Positions 1 to 5,884 of a DNA stretch of 13,021 nucleotides are shown here, one piece after another. Source of the stretch: Cellvibrionales bacterium (GTDB lineage: Bacteria; Pseudomonadota; Gammaproteobacteria; Pseudomonadales; JAHEGP01); NCBI GenBank assembly GCA_024645065.1, contig JAHEGP010000042.1:3793-16813 (forward strand), read 5' to 3'. Positions within the stretch are counted from its first letter, which is position 1. Each line of letters begins with the position of its first letter. The notes below the pieces were generated by a model. The model ran no database searches and was not told the DNA's origin. It was given only the letters and a program-made list of their open reading frames with translations. A program made the translations under genes and the position numbers.

Positions 1-889
1 TACTGGAACGTGCCCGCTGCAATGCAGCATCCTGGGGCCGATCAAAAACGTACAGTGCGCTGACTGGAGAGTAACGGTAGCGGCCACCGGTCAGTGCCGA
101 GGCTGCGGTCTTGAACAGCGAAGTCGCGTAAATGGTCTCGGTTTCGTCCCAGCCTGCGCGCAAGAAACCGTAGTACAAATCCTTGATCTCTCCGACGAAA
201 ACCAGGTTGAGGGGATCGCCGCGGTGTTTTCCGCTCTTGTCTCTTACGCAGCAGGGCAAGCGTTCCAGCTCAGCCACCAGCTGCTGCAGGTTGACATGCT
301 GTAGTTGGTTTTCGGGATACAGCGTCTCGAGGTCTATTTCGTAGTGATCCAGCTTGAGCCCCGGTACCGGGACGAAAAAGCTCATCATATAGCCTGCGCC
401 GTCGCCAAAAACGTCTATGTTAAAGGACTTGGTTCCCTCATCGACCCGGGTGAAAATGTAACCGGACTGAATCCCAAGGGGTGCTACCCAGAGGCGCAGG
501 GTACTGCCTTCATAGGAGTCATTGTAACTCCCTATCGACCTGCCTGAGTGCGCGCGTCCGGCAGATTCCCGGGGCGCGAAATAGGCGGCGTCGATTCCCA
601 TCGGCGCAAGAAAAAGGGCCGTATCGCTGCGATTTTCCAACTGCACCCAAACCGGTTGGACATTTCTTCGATAGAGGTCGGCGCCAAAGATCGCCTCGGC
701 CTCGGCGCGACTGGGGACGGCGGTAGCAATTTTCAGGACCTTGAACGACTCCTCATGCAGGCGATCGTTGGGTGGCGGTACTTGTCTGCCAGCCAACAGT
801 TGCTCCGGCTCATCGGCCCGCGCCACGCCGAAGCACGACAAAAGCAGGGCAACGAATAGCGCCGCAAAGCCTTTTCGCCGGCTAATCAT
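1..889 (-). CDS. LssY C-terminal-domain exported protein (second paralog; 3' end beyond window)
   Basis: Reading leftwards from ATG at 889, 296 residues are visible and the frame is still open at base 1. The N-terminus is a signal peptide: basic MISRRK, a hydrophobic stretch to about residue 22, and a likely signal peptidase I site after ARA (residue 25). The rest should therefore be periplasmic or envelope-exposed. Residues 70-190 match the upstream neighbour in order (DLY..NVQPVWV, ID..YF.P, GTKSFNIDVF, SFFV.VPG). LPCC lies at 211-214. The start of an LssY_C domain follows: DPLNLVFVG (225-233), RAGW (244-247), and RYRYSPVSALYVF (270-282), which is close to the family consensus. The start overlaps the upstream stop by 8 bases (ATGATTAG), so translation is probably coupled; only a weak GGCGGG lies upstream. 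The biochemical function of LssY_C proteins is unknown to me. Family assignment is firm, role is not. Confidence 0.82.
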   Translation of the reverse strand, partial: MISRRKGFAALFVALLLSCFGVARADEPEQLLAGRQVPPPNDRLHEESFKVLKIATAVPSRAEAEAIFGADLYRRNVQPVWVQLENRSDTALFLAPMGIDAAYFAPRESAGRAHSGRSIGSYNDSYEGSTLRLWVAPLGIQSGYIFTRVDEGTKSFNIDVFGDGAGYMMSFFVPVPGLKLDHYEIDLETLYPENQLQHVNLQQLVAELERLPCCVRDKSGKHRGDPLNLVFVGEIKDLYYGFLRAGWDETETIYATSLFKTAASALTGGRYRYSPVSALYVFDRPQDAALQRARSS

Positions 890-2216
890 TAGTGATGCCC
901 GCCGGTTGCAAAGCTTCCCGGCCGTAGATAATCCTGGCCTTGTTCAGGGCGATGGGTCGCTCCGACAGGTACAAAACATAGCGCTTACCCTGGGTAAAAT
1001 AGGCGCCACCAATATAGGTCACCTGGGGCTTGTCCTCGGTGCTGACTCCTACCCCTGAAACCAGGCCGAATTGGCGTAGTGACTGGTTGTACCAGAAGCT
1101 TTGCAGGACGAATCGAGGTGCCTGGTCAATATCGGCAGCAACGCTTTCCCGCGCGAACTTTAGCCAAAAGTTGAGGTCGATCTGATCCTTCACCAGCAAT
1201 TGTTGCAGCAGGTCCTTTTCCCCGACGCCATAATAGGCGATCCCTGTCCACACGGGCTCACTATTGACCTCCCAGGGGGCTAACCACAGTGCCACCGCGA
1301 GAATTTGCCGCTCGACCTCGTCCTCGCGACTCTTGTAGAAAATGGCGTCCGGAGAGCGACCGAAAACTTTCAACCGCAGCGCTCTCTGCACGACTGGCGA
1401 TTCTGCATTGGCTTCAATCCAGGCGCCGCGCAACAAGGAACTGCGCACCGCCAATGGGCTACCGACCAGTACCAGGTTGAGTGGCAGCCCCTCTGGCTCT
1501 CCTGTAAGTATGTTTTCTGAACAGCACGGTAGTTCATTTTCCAGTACTGACTCCAGTCCTGCTTCGTCCAGCTTCCTGATCTCAGAGTCCCGGTACAGGT
1601 TTTCGAAGTCTATTCGTTGATGAACGGCGGTAAATCCGGGCATGCGAACAAAAAAAGTAAAATGGGCGGCTGAGGTACCCTTGAAGATATCGAGGTTGAA
1701 GCCCTTGGTGCCCGGGGTGAAATTGGTATAGATCAGCCCTGAGCGGGTTTCCTGCGGCTCGATATGGCGCTCCATGCCGTTGCGATGGAACCATTCCTCC
1801 ATATCGGCATAAGCTCGCTTATTGAAGCCCTTACGGTTCATATAGGCAACTTCGATGGGAGAGAAGTAGTTAGGATCAATACTGCGGAAAGCGGCGCGCA
1901 CCCGTTTGTCACCGTTGTTCTTGACGCTGACCCAAACGGGCTGGATGCCCTGCTGGTAAAGGTCCAGTCCGGTGAGTGACAGGGTCTCCCCTGCGTCCGG
2001 AACGGCGACGGTCACTGTCAAGTCTCCCTGCTGCTGGGTGATGGCGCGTTGCAGGAAACCCGCCTTAGCGAGGCTTTGTTGGTGATAGGGCTTACCGGCG
2101 CAGGCGCTAAACAACAGGGTGAGCAGCGCCAGGGCTACAAACCTGCCGCAGACACCTGGGTTGCGATATCGTTCGCGGTAGCAGAATGGCAGCATCCCGG
2201 CCTGGATAATCTTCAA
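882..2216 (-). CDS. LssY C-terminal-domain lipoprotein (first paralog)
   Basis: A 444-residue exported protein. A hydrophobic run at 26-38 ends in LLFSAC, so Cys39 is a probable lipidation site. Ala at the next position would send it to the outer membrane under the Lol rule. Residues 60-205 form a domain shared with the downstream paralog (QPVWVSV, IDPNYFSP, GTKGFNLDIF, FFVRMPG). LPCC occurs at 229-232. An LssY_C domain spans about 245-430, with LPLNLVLVG, a diverged FGRSPD, and Q.FWY.QSLRQFGLVSGVG (372-390). The SPVS...FQKA core that the paralog keeps is eroded here. The TTG start at 2216 overlaps the phospholipase stop (TTGA) and has AAGGA 6 bases upstream. An ATG at 2195 would also leave a complete signal peptide but has no ribosome binding site. 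LssY_C domains occur with PAP2-type lipid phosphatases in other proteins. Here the partner is a phospholipase D, so a role in envelope lipid handling is inferred, not shown. Confidence 0.82.
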   Translation of the reverse strand: MKIIQAGMLPFCYRERYRNPGVCGRFVALALLTLLFSACAGKPYHQQSLAKAGFLQRAITQQQGDLTVTVAVPDAGETLSLTGLDLYQQGIQPVWVSVKNNGDKRVRAAFRSIDPNYFSPIEVAYMNRKGFNKRAYADMEEWFHRNGMERHIEPQETRSGLIYTNFTPGTKGFNLDIFKGTSAAHFTFFVRMPGFTAVHQRIDFENLYRDSEIRKLDEAGLESVLENELPCCSENILTGEPEGLPLNLVLVGSPLAVRSSLLRGAWIEANAESPVVQRALRLKVFGRSPDAIFYKSREDEVERQILAVALWLAPWEVNSEPVWTGIAYYGVGEKDLLQQLLVKDQIDLNFWLKFARESVAADIDQAPRFVLQSFWYNQSLRQFGLVSGVGVSTEDKPQVTYIGGAYFTQGKRYVLYLSERPIALNKARIIYGREALQPAGITND

Positions 2217-3775
2217 TACTGTTCCTTTGGCCCCAGCTTCATCAGTGTATTCATTACCCGCTGCATCACCTCCCGCGATGGTTGGGTGGTGACTGTCTCA
2301 ACACTATTCTGCCAGTAGGTATCGCCGTCTTCGTCCAGCTTTACCCGCCAGGCGTTTTCGCCCGACATATCGCGCTTGATGATTGCCGCCATGTCCTCTG
2401 CCAGCGCGGGTGAGTCGACAAACGCTCCCATCTCGGTATTGATTCGGGCCGAACGCGGATCGAGATTCATCGAGCCGATAAAAACAAACCGCCGATCCAC
2501 CACTGCCGATTTGCTGTGCAGCCCGGTAAACCCCGCTGCGACCGGGGGAACATCGACAATCGATTGCTGGATGGCCGGGTCGGCGCGCATTTCATACAGA
2601 TCGACTCCCGCTCTTATAAAATCGTCACGCCAGGGTTCATAGTGACTGTTGACCGCCGGTACATCATGGGAGGCGAGGGAGTTGGTCAATATACTTACTT
2701 CAACATTGCGATCTTCAAGCTTCTGCATGCAGTCAATGGCGGTCTGTGACGGAATCACGTAGGCGTTCATTATCAGCAATTCGGATTGGGCGAGGGTGAA
2801 AAAATTAAACATACTGGAAATCACATTCTGGCTGATCTGGTCCCCGCTGGTTTCATCATAGACCAGTTTGCTGCTGCCGATCCTCAGCCTGGCAGCAAAG
2901 CTTGTCAGCTCGTCGCTCCAGTCACGGGGTTTGCGCGGGAAGGCTTCCAATTGGGGTGCGTTTGCGGAGTTGTCCAGAAGGTTTTGCCATTGTTGTTGCG
3001 CTATCGCCTTGTTCGGTCGGGTGCTCAGGTTCAGCGAGGATTCAACCCACTCGCTGTTCCAGAACATGTCAAACATCCCGTTAGCCTGTGTCGCGATGTA
3101 GCCAATACCCAGCAAATCGGTGTCATGGAAGTTATAGGCGTCACTAAGGCCAAAATAATGGTCACCTAGATTGCGGCCCCCAATGACCGCCGCCCGGCCA
3201 TCCACGATCATCAGCTTGTCATGCATGCGGCTGTTGAGGCGCTCCATTTCCGCAATCATTTCCCCCGCGCGCTCAACCAGGTTGGTGCGATCTTCCCAGG
3301 GATTGAACATGCGGAACTCAATGTTGGGTTGTGCTTCCAGGTTGGCAATGAACTGGTCATGTCCCTGCAGAATCAGGTCGTCTACCAGCAGGCGCACTTT
3401 CACGCCGCGCTGTGCGGCATGTATTGCGCGTTCCAGCATCAATTTGCCACTGGCATCCGGGTACCAGAGGTAGGTCTGGATATCCAGTGAGGTGGTGGCG
3501 GAATCGATCAGCGCCAGTCGCCAGTAAAGCCCATCAAAGCTGCTGTCCAGAATGTGGAAGCCCGAGTACTCCTCGCCATTTTCGGCTTGTATGACCGCAG
3601 CCAGCTCGGCCAGCAAGCCGCTACGCGCAGGAGCTTCTGCATGGCTGGGTGGCATTGTCACGGTCTCTCGGTCCAGGCTTTTTGAGGCGCAGCCGCTGAT
3701 GACGATCGTCAGCGCCAGTGTGCACAGCACCGTTACTTGGTGTCTTCCACTGCCGCATCTGGCGAGGGCTTTCAT
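2213..3775 (-). CDS. Phospholipase D-family lipoprotein, ClsC-like cardiolipin synthase
   Basis: A 520-residue protein with two complete HKD motifs: HDKLMIVD (H185, K187, D192) and HSKSAVVD (H420, K422, D427). Each is followed by the family's GG.N/GSMN and downstream acidic residues (RNLGDHYFG, MNLDPRSARINTEMG). The region ILTNSLASHDVPAV with PWR...G..LYE closely resembles E. coli ClsC (YmdC), which makes cardiolipin from phosphatidylethanolamine and phosphatidylglycerol. A phosphatidyl transferase or phospholipase D acting on phospholipid head groups is therefore likely. Unlike E. coli ClsC as I know it, this protein starts with a lipoprotein signal: hydrophobic 14-28 and lipobox ISGC with Cys29. 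Ala follows the Cys, which predicts outer-membrane anchoring on the periplasmic side. ATG at 3775 is preceded by AAGGGA with a 5-base gap. It is the first gene of a three-gene block, and its stop overlaps the next start by 4 bases. Whether it synthesises cardiolipin or hydrolyses lipid cannot be told from sequence. Confidence 0.9.
   Translation of the reverse strand: MKALARCGSGRHQVTVLCTLALTIVISGCASKSLDRETVTMPPSHAEAPARSGLLAELAAVIQAENGEEYSGFHILDSSFDGLYWRLALIDSATTSLDIQTYLWYPDASGKLMLERAIHAAQRGVKVRLLVDDLILQGHDQFIANLEAQPNIEFRMFNPWEDRTNLVERAGEMIAEMERLNSRMHDKLMIVDGRAAVIGGRNLGDHYFGLSDAYNFHDTDLLGIGYIATQANGMFDMFWNSEWVESSLNLSTRPNKAIAQQQWQNLLDNSANAPQLEAFPRKPRDWSDELTSFAARLRIGSSKLVYDETSGDQISQNVISSMFNFFTLAQSELLIMNAYVIPSQTAIDCMQKLEDRNVEVSILTNSLASHDVPAVNSHYEPWRDDFIRAGVDLYEMRADPAIQQSIVDVPPVAAGFTGLHSKSAVVDRRFVFIGSMNLDPRSARINTEMGAFVDSPALAEDMAAIIKRDMSGENAWRVKLDEDGDTYWQNSVETVTTQPSREVMQRVMNTLMKLGPKEQY
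2223..2227 (-). promoter_or_regulatory. Ribosome binding site supporting a TTG start
   Basis: AAGGA on the minus strand lies 6 bases before TTG at 2216, inside the last codons of the phospholipase gene. It favours the TTG start over the ATG at 2195, which lacks any purine-rich site. Terminating ribosomes would pass straight onto the TTGA overlap. Confidence 0.5.
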
Positions 3776-4029
3776 ATGTTTCCCTTGTTCGGCAGTAGGT
3801 AAAGTACAAGTTGCTTAAATTTTATCCCGCGGGTGTCAAGCTGTCTATTTTGGTAAATGCGAATTGGCGGCAAGCGCCGGCGTGGTCGCTGGGAAGCGGA
3901 ATCAACGCCAACCGAGGCCTTAACGGTCGCAACAGGGGAGTATAACCAGCGCTCACCGCCACGGCCCGGTCGCTGGAGGGGGCTCGGTGGGGACAAGCGG
4001 GACAGCCGGATCCTGAGGTAAGCAGAAAT
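3776..4029 (-). promoter_or_regulatory. Intergenic region, probable promoter of the phospholipase-LssY_C block
   Basis: This 254-base gap separates two minus-strand genes and holds no convincing gene. A perfect TTGACA reads leftwards at 3839-3834, but the best -10 at 16 bases (TAAGCA, 3817-3812) is poor. A good -10-like TATACT at 3944-3939 lacks a matching -35. The gap length and the AAGGGA ribosome binding site at 3781-3786 suggest a separate transcript for the downstream block. The exact promoter is uncertain. Confidence 0.35.
3946..3976 (-). repeat. GC-rich inverted repeat downstream of the lipase gene
   Basis: Outer arms CCAGCG/CGCTGG and inner arms ACCG/CGGT can pair into a 10-base-pair stem with a 3-base bulge and an 8-base loop. 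It lies 53 bases after the lipase stop codon. No run of U follows on the minus strand (TTATACTCC comes next), so it is not a classical intrinsic terminator. It could be a transcript 3'-end stabiliser or a weak attenuator. Confidence 0.35.
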
Positions 4030-4869
4030 CTATAAATGCGCATCCAGCCAGCCGCGCAGCTCCCCAAACAGTTCCAGGCGTTCGGGCTCATTGAAGATTT
4101 CATGATGCAAGCCGGGGTAGATGCGCAGTGTCTTATCGGTGGAGTTGGCCCGCTGGTGCAGCAGGCGTGATCCTTCAGCGGGCGTCATGGTGTCTGCCTC
4201 GCCATGCATTATCAGTATCGGCAAGGTGATTTCAGCGGCCCTGGCCTGAATCACCTCCATCGCAGCGAAAAGTTCAGCGACACCGCGGGCGCTGATTTTT
4301 CCGCCGTAATTCAGGGGGTCGTCGATGTAGTCGGCGACGACTTCCGGGTCCCGGCTGACACCGTGGGCGTCGAGTTGCATCACGCCGACCCTGGGCGCTA
4401 CCCGTGCCAGCAGGCGCACCAGCAATAGTTGGAACAAGGGCGGTTTGCCACCCGGCACTTGTATCGCCGGGCCGGAAAGGATCGCGCCATGAAAATCCCG
4501 CTGGTGCTGCAGCAGAAAGTGGGCGCTAATCAAGCCGCCCATGCTGTGGCCGAGCAGGAATATCGGTTTGCCGGGCTGCGAATTCTTTAATTCATCCAGG
4601 ATTTGCTCCAGGGTATCGAGGAAGTCGTCAAAGGAATCGATATGTCCCGGACTGCCCTCGGACTTACCGTGACCCGGCAAATCGAGGGTGCACAGCGCGT
4701 AACCCGCGTCCGTCAGGAATTCCGCCATCGGCTGATAGCGGCTGCTATGCTCGGCGAGGCCATGCACAACCAGCAGCCACGCCCTGACCTCACCGTCCGG
4801 AGACCAGCTTTGCCGGTGTATTTGCAAACCGGCTCTGTTGGTGAAGGAACCCTGTTGCTGCTGCATCAT
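4030..4869 (-). CDS. Alpha/beta hydrolase, monoacylglycerol lipase / lysophospholipase (PldB-like)
   Basis: A 279-residue cytoplasmic-type hydrolase of the serine aminopeptidase/Hydrolase_4 group, which includes monoacylglycerol lipases and lysophospholipase L2. Numbering from ATG at 4869, the oxyanion-hole HG is at 36-37 (VVHGLAEHSSRY), the nucleophile Ser109 is in GHSMGG, the catalytic Asp226 is in GEAD, and His256 is in LHHEIFNE. DLPGHGKSEG at 63-72 is also typical. The frame stays open to 4980, but the extra 37 residues lie inside gpsA in another frame and are low-complexity. AAGGA overlapping the gpsA stop fits the ATG at 4869 (4-base gap) or, better, the adjacent ATG at 4866 (7-base gap). 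No signal peptide follows. It is the last gene of the glycerolipid operon, 7 bases after gpsA, so it probably deacylates monoacylglycerol or lysophospholipid there. Substrate preference is inferred. Confidence 0.86.
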   Translation of the reverse strand: MMQQQQGSFTNRAGLQIHRQSWSPDGEVRAWLLVVHGLAEHSSRYQPMAEFLTDAGYALCTLDLPGHGKSEGSPGHIDSFDDFLDTLEQILDELKNSQPGKPIFLLGHSMGGLISAHFLLQHQRDFHGAILSGPAIQVPGGKPPLFQLLLVRLLARVAPRVGVMQLDAHGVSRDPEVVADYIDDPLNYGGKISARGVAELFAAMEVIQARAAEITLPILIMHGEADTMTPAEGSRLLHQRANSTDKTLRIYPGLHHEIFNEPERLELFGELRGWLDAHL

Positions 4870-4873
4870 CGTA

Positions 4874-4878
4874 TCCTT
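4874..4878 (-). promoter_or_regulatory. Ribosome binding site fixing the lipase start
   Basis: AAGGA on the minus strand overlaps the gpsA TAA stop and precedes tandem ATG codons at 4869 and 4866. It argues against the longer reading frame that begins at 4980 within gpsA. Confidence 0.6.
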
Positions 4879-5884
4879 ATCCCGGGTCCGATTCGGCGCC
4901 GGCGCTGACCCGTAACAAGCCACGAAAGGCGTTGCTGGCGGACTGTGAGCCGTTGATGACCCGGTAGACATCACTGGCAATGGGCATTTCTACGTCATAT
5001 TCCTCAGCCAGCGCCATCACCGCCGGTGCGCTTTTGACACCCTCGGCCACCATCACCATATCGGCGATGATGTCCTCCATTTTCCGGCCCTTGCCCAATT
5101 CGACCCCGACATGGCGATTGCGGCTTTGGGGGCTGATACAAGTTGCGATCATGTCGCCCATGCCGGCGAGGCCGGCAAAGGTTTCCGCCTTCCCGCCCAT
5201 CGCAACGCCCAGCCGGGTGGCCTCCGCAAGACCGCGGGTGATGAGTGCAGAGCGCGTATTGTCGCCCGCTCCCTGGCCGTCACCCATACCCACGGCAATG
5301 GCAATGATGTTTTTCAGCACCCCCCCGAGTTCGCAGCCGATGACGTCATTGTTGGTGTAAACCCGGAACAGACCGCTGCGAAAATCAGACTGCAATTCGC
5401 GAACGATAATATCGTCTTCCATGGCCAGGACGCCGGCCGCGGCCTGGCCGGCCATGATTTCCCGGGCCAGGTTAGGTCCTGTCAGCACACCCACAGGATG
5501 GCCGGGCAACACTTGCTTGATGATTTCGGTCATGCGCATTCGGGTATCCAGTTCCAGTCCCTTGGTGAGGCTGATGACCGGGACCCACGGCCTGAGGTGC
5601 GGGGCGAGTTGCTCCAGGACGCCGCGAAAGCCCTGTGAGGGAACTCCCATAACCAGCAGGTCGACGTTGCTGACGGCCTCTTCAATATCAGCGGTCGCCT
5701 TGAGTCGATCGCAAAGTTTCGCTCCCGGTAAATATTTTTCGTTAGTATGATGTTGGTTGATTTCGTCAACTGTGGCCTGGTCCCTGGCCCAAAGGGTGGT
5801 CGGTGCGTTGCGGGCTACTAATGATGCAACTGTGGTCCCCCAGGAGCCTCCCCCCAGTAGTCCGACCCTGATTCTGGATTTCAT
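4877..5884 (-). CDS. gpsA: Glycerol-3-phosphate dehydrogenase [NAD(P)+]
   Basis: A 335-residue protein of normal length for the family. It reduces dihydroxyacetone phosphate to sn-glycerol 3-phosphate with NAD(P)H in the cytoplasm, supplying the backbone for glycerolipids. The N-terminal Rossmann fold shows GLLGGGSWGTTVA (8-20), and the substrate and coenzyme region includes SLTKGLE (105-111). Catalytic Lys191 sits in ELGGVLKNIIAIAVGMGDG, followed by NTRSALITRGL (209-219) and GLAGMGDMIATC (238-249) in the helical C-terminal domain. The usual GPSFAKE motif reads GPNLAREI here, a mild variation. The start ATG overlaps the plsB stop (ATGA), with a strong AGGAGG at 5895-5900, 10 bases upstream. 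Lying directly after plsB, it feeds that enzyme its acceptor substrate. A second housekeeping gpsA elsewhere in the genome is possible but cannot be judged from here. Confidence 0.95.
   Translation of the reverse strand: MKSRIRVGLLGGGSWGTTVASLVARNAPTTLWARDQATVDEINQHHTNEKYLPGAKLCDRLKATADIEEAVSNVDLLVMGVPSQGFRGVLEQLAPHLRPWVPVISLTKGLELDTRMRMTEIIKQVLPGHPVGVLTGPNLAREIMAGQAAAGVLAMEDDIIVRELQSDFRSGLFRVYTNNDVIGCELGGVLKNIIAIAVGMGDGQGAGDNTRSALITRGLAEATRLGVAMGGKAETFAGLAGMGDMIATCISPQSRNRHVGVELGKGRKMEDIIADMVMVAEGVKSAPAVMALAEEYDVEMPIASDVYRVINGSQSASNAFRGLLRVSAGAESDPG

Noticed and set aside
3772..3996. A 74-codon minus-strand frame in the gap upstream of the phospholipase gene
   Set aside because: Its composition is Arg/Pro-rich and domain-free, it covers the presumed promoter and hairpin, and no ribosome binding site supports it.
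4870..4980. N-terminal extension of the lipase to ATG at 4980
   Set aside because: The extra residues lie within gpsA, are low-complexity, and the AAGGA at 4874-4878 points to the tandem ATG at 4869/4866.
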